From Acidobacteriaceae bacterium (GTDB lineage: Bacteria > Acidobacteriota > Terriglobia > Bryobacterales > Bryobacteraceae), in NCBI GenBank assembly GCA_903970405.1, contig CAJCIT010000053.1:1-60534 (forward strand): a stretch of DNA of 60,534 nt. The letters are read 5' to 3'. Both the position numbers and the translations under genes were made by a program. Shown here in pieces: positions 54,076-60,534 of the stretch (position 1 is the stretch's first letter; every line of letters starts with the position of its first letter). The notes beneath the pieces were generated by a model, which saw only the letters and a program-made list of their open reading frames with translations, was not told the DNA's origin and searched no databases.

Positions 54076-55422
54076 TTAGGATACCTTGCGCGGCAGTTCC
54101 TCGGGAACCCAGTCGCCGGCCGTCATGGCTTTGGTCTGGACGTCCAAGGTCTCCAGGCGCTCGATTTCACCGCCGGTGGCCGCCTTCAACTCATGCAGTT
54201 TCCGGGCGTGGGTCAGCACTCGCCCATCCAGCGACGTTACTGCCTCGTTGTAAGCGGTCACGGCCGTGTTCAGAGCGCCCCCGACCCTCGTCACGCGGCC
54301 ATGCAGAGTAAGCAGGTTCTTATAGAGGGCGCTGCCTGTTTCGCGAATCTCTTCGGCATTTTGGGCCAACTGGCGTTCGCGCCATCCATAGGCGACGGCA
54401 AACAGCAAGGCGATCAGCGTAGTGGGCGTGGCCAAGAGAACGCGCCGGTCCACACCATAGTTCAGTAGTTCGGGATCGCGTTCCAACGCCGCGCTATAGA
54501 GCGATTCCAGGGGCAGGAAAGCGATCACCAGTTCCGGCGACCCCTCCAAGCCGTCCCAGTAAGTCCTTTCGCTCAAGCTCTTGACGTGCTGTTTCACCTG
54601 GCGGGCATGATCGGCCATCAGCCGTTCGCGCTGGCCCTCTTCCGCGTCCAGGGCCCGCAGATAAGCGTCCATCGACACTTTGGCGTCCACCACAATCTCT
54701 CTGCCGTTCGGGAGGCGGACGATCATGTCCGGCCGCCGCATCCGTTCGCCGAACAACGTCTCCTGCTGCGTGAAATCGCAGTGTTCAATCATGCCCGCCA
54801 GTTCCACTGTCCGGCGCAACTGCAATTCGCCCCATCGGCCCCGCTGTGAAGGATTGCGCAGCGCGTTCTTGAGCTGGTCAGTGGATTGCTGCAAGTCCTT
54901 ATGCGCGGTGGACAGGCTTTGAATCTGCGCGCGAATCCCTTCGTAAGCTCCCGTGCGCGCCCGTTCCAGTTCCTGGACGCGCTCCTGGAACAACTGCAGG
55001 CTCTCACCAACGGGTTTCACCAGATGCTCCAGTTGATCTCGCGTGCGGTCCAGAAACTGTTGGCTATTGTTCTGTAGCGCCTCGCTCGCCAGCGCGCGGA
55101 ATTTTAGTTCCAACTGCTGCTCGCTGTGAGTGAGCAAAGAGATCTGTGTTGCGGCAACCTCTTCCGCCTTGGCCAGTCGCTCCTCCAGGCGGGCTGCCTC
55201 AATCCTTGCCTCGGTCAGGGCATCCGCGAGAGCCGCCTCCTCAGCGCGGTGAGCCTCCTCGCGCGTCTCAATCTCGGCATGGTGATTCGCCTCGCTCGCT
55301 ACTGCCTCTTGCTCCAGTTCGGAAGCATACTCGGCGCTCCGCCTCCGCTCTCGGCGTTCGAAGAGCCAGAAGCACGAGGCAGCCACCAGCGCCGCTGCCA
55401 TCAAGACCAGGACTCCCGTCAT
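54076..55422 (-). CDS. rmuC: RmuC-family DNA recombination protein
   Basis: Protein of 448 aa with an N-terminal membrane anchor (LVLMAAALVAASCFWLFERR), a long coiled coil (about 25-180), and the nuclease-like RmuC domain: GRWGELQLRRTVELAGMIEH, GREIVVDAKVSMDAYLRALD, LVIAFLPLESLYSAALERDP and ALLFAVAYGWRERQLAQNAE. RmuC limits inversions at short repeats, which is of interest in a repeat-rich window. It overlaps the YkgJ stop by 4 bp. Confidence 0.95.
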   Translation of the reverse strand: MTGVLVLMAAALVAASCFWLFERRERRRSAEYASELEQEAVASEANHHAEIETREEAHRAEEAALADALTEARIEAARLEERLAKAEEVAATQISLLTHSEQQLELKFRALASEALQNNSQQFLDRTRDQLEHLVKPVGESLQLFQERVQELERARTGAYEGIRAQIQSLSTAHKDLQQSTDQLKNALRNPSQRGRWGELQLRRTVELAGMIEHCDFTQQETLFGERMRRPDMIVRLPNGREIVVDAKVSMDAYLRALDAEEGQRERLMADHARQVKQHVKSLSERTYWDGLEGSPELVIAFLPLESLYSAALERDPELLNYGVDRRVLLATPTTLIALLFAVAYGWRERQLAQNAEEIRETGSALYKNLLTLHGRVTRVGGALNTAVTAYNEAVTSLDGRVLTHARKLHELKAATGGEIERLETLDVQTKAMTAGDWVPEELPRKVS

Positions 55423-55922
55423 TTCTTGAATTCAGTCTCCTTCTTGAACAGTTCCAGGGTGTTGAAGACGATGGGGCAATACACTGCGCGGTCCGGCATC
55501 TGCCACATGCGGCTCAGCAAAGATCCGTTGCCCTTCACCAAATGCGGAAAGAGCTCGCACGCGTTGGGCCGGAACTCATAGATGGAACAGAGATTGCCCT
55601 CCAGGAACACGCACCCCTTCTCATCGCGTCGCAGAATCAGGCCTTCGTCATCCGTTTTCACCGTATAATCGCGGAGGAAGTCGCTCTTCTTCATGCCCAG
55701 CCCGCGCGCCACTTGCTCCACATCGCGCTCTGAAATCTGGGTGGTGGCGACGCGGCAGCAGTTCGCGCATTCCTTGCAGTCAATGGCGTCCTCCACCCGT
55801 TCGGCAATCGCCTTGAACCGGCGCTCCACAAAGTTGTGGCGCTTCATCCATGCGCGGAATTTCAGGTTCTCGCCGCGCTGCTTCTCGCCCAGCCGCTTGA
55901 TCTGAACCAGATCGGTCAGCAT
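55419..55922 (-). CDS. YkgJ-family cysteine-cluster protein
   Basis: Protein of 167 aa with the eight-Cys-type cluster: DCKECANCCRVATTQISERD (C-x2-C-x2-CC), CVFLEGNLCSIYEFRPNACE (C-x7-C...C) and a last Cys in AVYCPIVF. This is the zinc/iron chelatase-like CxxCxxCC family. Function unknown. The start at 55922 is an ATG; a TTG at 55955 would add 11 residues. It heads the rmuC-dedA-membrane protein run. Confidence 0.9.
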   Translation of the reverse strand: MLTDLVQIKRLGEKQRGENLKFRAWMKRHNFVERRFKAIAERVEDAIDCKECANCCRVATTQISERDVEQVARGLGMKKSDFLRDYTVKTDDEGLILRRDEKGCVFLEGNLCSIYEFRPNACELFPHLVKGNGSLLSRMWQMPDRAVYCPIVFNTLELFKKETEFKK

Positions 55923-56028
55923 AGCTCCAGTATCGCTCAAACAGATTTGCGCCAAAATGTTGCGGGGGGGTGGGCGCCCAGGAGGGCGCCCGGATGACTG
56001 GTCAGGCGACAGCCGGGATAATGGAAGT

Positions 56029-56628
56029 GTGACCGATCAACTGTCTCTCTCAATCTGGCTTGAGCCGGGACGCCGCGCGCCCCAGCGCCAGCGTTATGAG
56101 AGCATGCTGCGCCTCTTTCCCTTTTCGCAACGCGCGGCGCAGCCGCAGACCACGGTCTTGATTCGAGCCATCGACACCACGGAGCCGCCGCTTCTTGAGC
56201 GCCCGATGAACGGGCCGCCGTCGATCGACGAGATCACGGAAGTGCTCAGCGGCTACACCAGCGCCGACATTGCTTATGAGCTCGAAAGCTTTTGGGATCT
56301 CTGGCAGTTTGATGGGGATTGGAAACTAAGCCCCAGCCGGGTGATCCTGTCGTCCTTCGGCCCGGACTTCGACAACGGTTCGAGTGAGAGATCCAGTAAC
56401 CAGGAAGACCTGCGCATCGACTTTGGCGTGGACACGCATTTCCTGCCTCAGCCGGAGATTGCGGGCAGCGCGCGGCTGGTGGAGTCGAACATCAAGAGTC
56501 TTCTGCGCCTGGTCCACGAGATTGAAAACCAGCTACCGGTTCGGAGGCGGCTGCTGAGTTCGGAATCCGGTGAGAACTTCGCCGAGCGCCTGCAGCGCGT
56601 CCTGACGGTCGGATCCCGGACCCAATGA
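56029..56628 (+). CDS. Hypothetical protein, cytosolic
   Basis: Protein of 199 aa from a GTG start. No signal or membrane segment. Visible stretches: LSLSIWLEPGRRAPQRQRYE, SMLRLFPFSQRAAQP, LSGYTSADIAYELESFWDLW, PSRVILSSFGPDF and ARLVESNIKSLLRLVHEIEN. I do not recognise a family. The gene stands alone between the YkgJ run and a repeat-rich gap, so context adds nothing. Confidence 0.6.
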   Translation: MTDQLSLSIWLEPGRRAPQRQRYESMLRLFPFSQRAAQPQTTVLIRAIDTTEPPLLERPMNGPPSIDEITEVLSGYTSADIAYELESFWDLWQFDGDWKLSPSRVILSSFGPDFDNGSSERSSNQEDLRIDFGVDTHFLPQPEIAGSARLVESNIKSLLRLVHEIENQLPVRRRLLSSESGENFAERLQRVLTVGSRTQ

Positions 56629-56762
56629 ACCGGCGAACGGTTCCCCCCAGGCCTCTTCTGAACCGCGCCCGTAAGTAAGCAAGCGGGTGACACGGCTATT
56701 CAATCGGTCTGGACTAACCGACACGGCACAAAAAAGAACGGGCGCCCTTCGTGCGCGCTACT

Positions 56763-56859
56763 GAGCCGCGACCGTCAGGGGAGCGACCGGTTGCTGGTCC
56801 TAACGTTCCCGGTTAACGGGCAACGCCCTCACCGGTCGCCCCCTGAACGGTCGCGGCTC
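56763..56859. repeat. Long inverted repeat, family 2, copy 2
   Basis: Left arm 56763-56790 and right arm 56832-56859 are near-perfect complements (GAGCCGCGACCGT at the outer ends). It lies in the gap between convergent genes and could terminate both. Confidence 0.8.
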
Positions 56860-56911
56860 TGACGGGTTCGCGGCTCGGCTGGCGCTCTACAGAGAGCCGG
56901 ATGCGCAACTA

Positions 56912-58237
56912 CTATGCTTTCACTGCCGCCACTTCCTTGGCCTTTCGAATCGATGGCAGCGGGCGAACCAGCAGCGTGAGAATGAAACCGATGGCCAGCA
57001 ACGCCGCCAACACATGGAGCGGCAAGTCGTAAATGTGAACCTTGCTGGCGCCGGCGGCGAGTCCAGCCTTTGCCGTATCTGAAAGCTGCGTGATCACCAC
57101 GGGACCGACTACCGCGGCCACGCTCCAGGACGTCAGAACCGCGCCGTGAATGGCGCCGACATTGTTCGGTCCAAACATATCGGCGAGAAAGGCGGGAATG
57201 GTTGCGAAGCCTCCTCCATACATCGTGAAGATAACGAATAACGATGCCTCAAAGGGAATCCAGTACCCGCCGCTCCCGAGCACCGGGATCAGCAGAAACA
57301 ATCCGAGCTGGGCGACGAAGAAGATCATGTACGTAGCGCGGCGTCCGATATAGTCCGATAGCGTGGCCCAGAAGAACCGTCCGCCGGCGTTAAACAGGCT
57401 GATGATAGCCACCATTCCCGCGGCCTCCGCCGGCGTCTTTGAAAACATGTCCTGGGCCATCGGCGAGGCTTGCGCCAGAATCCCGATTCCCGCCGACACG
57501 TTAATCAGCAGAATGCCCCACATCAAATAGAACTGCGGTGTTTTCAGAGCATCGTTGCGTGTCAGGCTCCGTTCCGCCGCGAGGCGGCTGGTTATCGCAG
57601 CCGGCACATAGCCGGTTGGCAGCCATCCGGAGGACGGCCGCCGAATCAACGCGGCCCCTAACAGCATCACCACCAGATAGATGCCGGCGAGGATCAACAA
57701 GGCGTTCGAGACCCCGACACCGGCAATCAGCCAATTGTTGAGGTAACCGGCGGCGAATGCGCCGCCGCCAAATCCCATCACGGCCATGCCGGTTGCCATA
57801 CCGCGCCGGTCAGGGAACCACTTCACCAGTGTGCTGACCGGCGCGATGTAGCCGAGGCCGGCGCCGACTCCACTGGTGACGCCCATCCCTATCCACACTA
57901 GAAGCTGATTGCCGGCGCGGACGCCAAGCCCTCCAATGAGGAGTCCTGACCCGAAGAACAATGCCGCCGCGGTGGCCGCCACCCGTGGACCGCGCTTCTC
58001 CACCCACGGCCCCATAAACGCCGCACTCAGGCCCAGCACCACCAGCGCCGTGCTGAACGTGATGTAAGGAGCTTTGAACCAGCTTAGTGCCGGATGAGGG
58101 AATAGCGCGTTCAATGGCTTGTTAAAGATGCTCCATGAGTACACGGACCCAATGCAAATATGAATGAGAACGGCGGCAACCGGGATCAGCCAGCGATTGA
58201 ACGAGGCCGGTTCTTCAGGCGCGGTAGGGGAGGGCAA
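56912..58237 (-). CDS. MFS transporter, OFA (oxalate/formate antiporter) type
   Basis: Protein of 441 aa with 12 transmembrane segments. Starts FNRWLIPVAAVLIHICIGSV followed by YSWSIFNKPLNALFP, which is the OFA N-terminal signature. Further marks: FMGPWVEKRGPRVAATAAAL, WFPDRRGMATGMAVMGFGGG. The TTG at 58237 has GGAG 6 nt upstream. It is divergent from fdhD, hinting at formate or oxalate handling. Confidence 0.88.
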   Translation of the reverse strand: MPSPTAPEEPASFNRWLIPVAAVLIHICIGSVYSWSIFNKPLNALFPHPALSWFKAPYITFSTALVVLGLSAAFMGPWVEKRGPRVAATAAALFFGSGLLIGGLGVRAGNQLLVWIGMGVTSGVGAGLGYIAPVSTLVKWFPDRRGMATGMAVMGFGGGAFAAGYLNNWLIAGVGVSNALLILAGIYLVVMLLGAALIRRPSSGWLPTGYVPAAITSRLAAERSLTRNDALKTPQFYLMWGILLINVSAGIGILAQASPMAQDMFSKTPAEAAGMVAIISLFNAGGRFFWATLSDYIGRRATYMIFFVAQLGLFLLIPVLGSGGYWIPFEASLFVIFTMYGGGFATIPAFLADMFGPNNVGAIHGAVLTSWSVAAVVGPVVITQLSDTAKAGLAAGASKVHIYDLPLHVLAALLAIGFILTLLVRPLPSIRKAKEVAAVKA

Positions 58238-58397
58238 CGTAGACTCCAGATCTCAGAAGTGGGGACTCAGGGCAGTATCTACTGTAATCCAACGATCGCG
58301 AGTTTCAACACCCAATAGTGCTGCTAGACTGCGAAGGGCGAGAGAAAAGTCAGCTCAATCTCTTTTTAGGGTTTTGCGACTCTCCCGGGGCGCTCTC

Positions 58398-59243
58398 TTG
58401 ACGACCTCCACCAATCCCGAGGGGCAAACGAAACAGTACTCGATTCGTCGCACGTGCGGGGAAACCACGGCTCGAGTGATCGACGTTGTCGCCGTGGAGG
58501 AGCCGCTGGAGATCCGGATTCTCCACTGGTTTAAGAGCGTTCCAAAGGCGGAGAGTCTGGCCGTAACCATGCGCACGCCAGGCGCCGACCGCGAACTGGT
58601 GGCCGGCTATTTGTTTGCCGAATCCATCCTTTCCGAAAGGCATGACCTGCTGGGAATCCAGGCACTAGGCGAAACCGGCTCACCCAACGAGTATCTGGCC
58701 GAACTGGCGCGCCATGTAGATGTCGAGCAGTGGCGGCTCTCCAGGGCGAGCTTTGTGAACTCAAGCTGCGGCCTCTGCGGAAAACGAGGCATCGAAGCCC
58801 TGCCCGAGTTGCCCAGCCTCGAGACGGGGACCCTTGAGATTAAGGCGCACGTTGTGAGCCGGCTTCCTGGTCTTCTTGCTGAAAGGCAGAAGGGCTTTCT
58901 TGAGACCGGCGGCCTTCATGCCGCGGCCCGGTTCGATGCGGACGGGCGATTGAACTCGTTCTTTGAGGACGTTGGCCGTCATAACGCTCTCGATAAGCTG
59001 ATAGGAGACGCCTTCCTGAATGGCCAGTTGCCGTGGACGGATCAAGTGGTCTTTATGAGCAGCCGGGGAAGCTTTGAACTTGTTTTGAAGTGCATAGCGG
59101 CGGGCTGTCCGGTTTTGGCGACGGTGGGCGCGCCGTCCAGCCTCGCAATTGAAGCGGCGCGCGCCCGCCAAATGACTTTGATTGGTTTCGTTCGAGGCGG
59201 CCAGTTCAATGTTTACTCCGGTGAGTGGCGTGTCCGGAGTTGA
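58398..59243 (+). CDS. fdhD: Formate dehydrogenase accessory sulfurtransferase FdhD
   Basis: Protein of 281 aa that moves sulfur to the molybdenum cofactor of formate dehydrogenase. Motifs: AVEEPLEIRILH, AVTMRTPGADRELVAGYLFA, the Cys loop SSCGLCGKRGIEAL, GGLHAAARFDADG, FEDVGRHNALDKLIGDA and MSSRGSFELVLKCIAAGCPV. Start is a TTG at 58398 by best fit; a longer upstream frame is not supported. No formate dehydrogenase gene is in the window. Confidence 0.93.
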   Translation: MTTSTNPEGQTKQYSIRRTCGETTARVIDVVAVEEPLEIRILHWFKSVPKAESLAVTMRTPGADRELVAGYLFAESILSERHDLLGIQALGETGSPNEYLAELARHVDVEQWRLSRASFVNSSCGLCGKRGIEALPELPSLETGTLEIKAHVVSRLPGLLAERQKGFLETGGLHAAARFDADGRLNSFFEDVGRHNALDKLIGDAFLNGQLPWTDQVVFMSSRGSFELVLKCIAAGCPVLATVGAPSSLAIEAARARQMTLIGFVRGGQFNVYSGEWRVRS

Positions 59244-59260
59244 CACCTTTAGCGGCGGCC

Positions 59261-59347
59261 CTTCCGAGCCGCGACCGTTAGGGAGCGGCCGGTTGTGTTC
59301 TTCCTGTCATGTCAACCGGCCGCTCCCTGACGGTCACGGCTCGGAAG
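59261..59347. repeat. Long inverted repeat, family 2, copy 3
   Basis: Arms 59261-59295 and 59313-59347 match in about 33 of 35 positions with a 17-nt loop. It lies between fdhD and the next gene and starts 18 bp after the fdhD stop. Confidence 0.88.
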
Positions 59348-59369
59348 GATTGCAGGCGCTTAAGAAAGA

Positions 59370-59762
59370 ATGATGACCGTTATGAAGCTGCGTTTTCACA
59401 AGAACTCGCTCCGATTCCGGCTCAACCGGCTTGAGGTGAGTCAACTGGCCTCCGGAGAAAAGCTGGTGGAGGAGATCTGGTTCCCTCACTCTGAGCAACC
59501 CTTTCGCTACAGCCTCGGCGTCCGGGAGGCAGAGGCCACTGCTCAGCTAGAACAGTCGCCTGCGGGGATTCATGTGTCGCTGAACCTCGCGGACGTTATG
59601 GCTTGGGCTGCCTCGGACGAACTGGACCTGCATCGGTCGCTCACGGACGCCCGTGAGCCGCTCATCTTGATGGTGGAAAAGGATCTGGTGTGTGTGGACG
59701 GCCCTGCCGAGGAACGCGACCCCCTCGCTTTCCCGCGCGCCGAACAGACCGTCTGCAACTGA
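59370..59762 (+). CDS. DUF7009-like hypothetical protein
   Basis: Protein of 130 aa. The start LRFHKNSLRFRLNRLEVSQL and the end ILMVEKDLVCVDG plus RDPLAFPRAE fit a small beta-rich family seen in Acidobacteria and Bacteroidetes, which I believe is DUF7009. Function unknown. AAGAAAGA precedes the ATG at 59370; the ATG at 59382 (MKLRF) may be the real start by family comparison. It follows the family 2 hairpin. Confidence 0.7.
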   Translation: MMTVMKLRFHKNSLRFRLNRLEVSQLASGEKLVEEIWFPHSEQPFRYSLGVREAEATAQLEQSPAGIHVSLNLADVMAWAASDELDLHRSLTDAREPLILMVEKDLVCVDGPAEERDPLAFPRAEQTVCN

Positions 59763-59767
59763 AGAAA

Positions 59768-60534
59768 ATTCCACTCGCGCACATCGACGGAAGGGGGACT
59801 CGTCTACTCTGGCCTAGGCGCGGGCCACGTCCAGTTTTTGTTTACCGCTCCTGACGCGCCGTGCGGCCAGAGCAGCCTGTCCCCAGTCGGTCGGGTCCAC
59901 ACTTTTCCGGTTTCCAGCAAGCGGCGCACCGCGCCGCTCCGAACGGGCTATATTCCACTCGCGCGCATCGACGGAAGGGGGGACTGGCTACTCTGGCCTA
60001 GGCGCGGGCCACATCCAGTTTTGTTCACCTCTCCCGACGCGCCGTGTGGCCAGAGCAGCCTGTCCCCAGTCGGTCGGGTCCACACTTTTCCGGTTGCCGG
60101 CAAGCGGCGCACCGCGCCGCTCCTGAGCGGGCTATATTCCACTCGCGCACATCGTCGGAAGGGGGACTGGCTACTCTGGCCTAGGCGCGAGCCACGTCCA
60201 GTTTTGTTTACCGCTCCCGACGCGCCGTGCGGCCAGAGCAGCCTGTCCCCAGTCGACCGCGTTCCATTCCTGCGCGCGGCGCCTCGCACTCGACGCAACC
60301 GCCACCGGCGCCGGTCCACACCTTTCCGGTTTCCAGCCGGCGGCGCACCGCGCCGCTCCGAAACGGGCTATATTCCACTCGCGCACATCGACGGAAGGGG
60401 GACTGGCTACTCTGGCCTAGGCGCGAGCCACGTCCAGTTTTGTTTACCGCTCCCGACGCGCCGTGCGGCCAGAGCAGCCTGTCCCCAGACCACCGCGTTC
60501 CATTCCTGCGCGCGGCGCCTCGCACTCGACGCAC
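59768..60534. repeat. Tandem repeat array, unit about 184 bp, reaching the window end
   Basis: Units begin ATTCCACTCGCGC at 59768, 59952, 60136 and 60372. The first two steps are 184 bp; the third is 236 bp because of a 52-bp insert (near 60255-60315) that recurs at the very end. Each unit holds an inverted pair CTCTGGCC/GGCCAGAG (59807-59814, 59865-59872) and a hairpin AGCGGCGC-ACC-GCGCCGCT (59920-59938). Open frames exist on the minus strand but the period is not a multiple of three, so they shift frame each unit. Confidence 0.9.

Noticed and set aside
59768..60534. CRISPR array
   Set aside because: Repeats are about 184 bp with no short direct repeats and unique spacers, and no cas genes are near.
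59948..60534. Arginine-rich proteins on the minus strand over the tandem array
   Set aside because: Open frames are due to high GC and shift phase from unit to unit; no RBS.

Overview
The window reads as chromosomal DNA of a high-GC, Gram-negative, soil-type Acidobacteriota, most likely of the Solibacter/Bryobacter kind. That placement is an inference from three things: the mix of genes (LpxD, TolC, a heptose operon, many small secreted proteins of unknown function), the rimP-nusA-infB order, and many intergenic palindromic repeats. Nothing in the window fixes the species.

Layout, left to right. 1-5.3 kb: a small unknown protein, tRNA-Pro, an M28 peptidase, an OPT transporter and a YqeY-like protein. 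5.4-11.2 kb: the translation/transcription operon rimP-nusA-infB on the minus strand, behind a terminator-like leader hairpin. 11.3-17.8 kb: a stress-like cluster made of a frameshifted P-type cation ATPase, a zinc-ribbon protein, groEL, groES, two small proteins, a SYLF lipoprotein-like protein and CsbD. 18.0-22.2 kb: a tightly coupled heptose-type sugar operon (HAD phosphatase, deoxyhypusine-synthase-like protein, PfkB kinase, ROK kinase, GmhA). 22.3-28.5 kb: envelope and secreted proteins of unknown role, plus relics (a truncated metallophosphoesterase and a decayed DUF433/DUF5615 toxin-antitoxin pair). 28.5-32.0 kb: an NtrY/NtrX-like two-component system whose regulator lacks GAFTGA. 32.1-44.4 kb: a PIN-toxin relic, a fused ornithine-lipid-type acyltransferase, a serine hydrolase, an ABC exporter with TolC and LpxD, a sugar isomerase, a ZIP transporter and a cupin. 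44.8-51.0 kb: biotin carboxylase, BCCP, a DnaC-like ATPase, fused AroD-AroE, a small exported protein and an amidase. 51.3-59.8 kb: thioesterase plus MFS; YkgJ-RmuC-DedA-membrane protein; and an OFA transporter divergent from fdhD. 59.77 kb to the window end: a tandem repeat array of about 184 bp per unit.

Cross-cutting themes. Many genes are joined by 4-bp stop/start overlaps, so translational coupling is common. At least four intergenic repeat families recur, several next to broken genes. The less ordinary items are the heptose operon with a deoxyhypusine-synthase-like member, the GAFTGA-less NtrX with a chain of mini-ORFs in front of it, the terminal tandem array, and the hairpin/Shine-Dalgarno arrangement at the left edge. 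I found no CRISPR array, prophage or intact insertion sequence.
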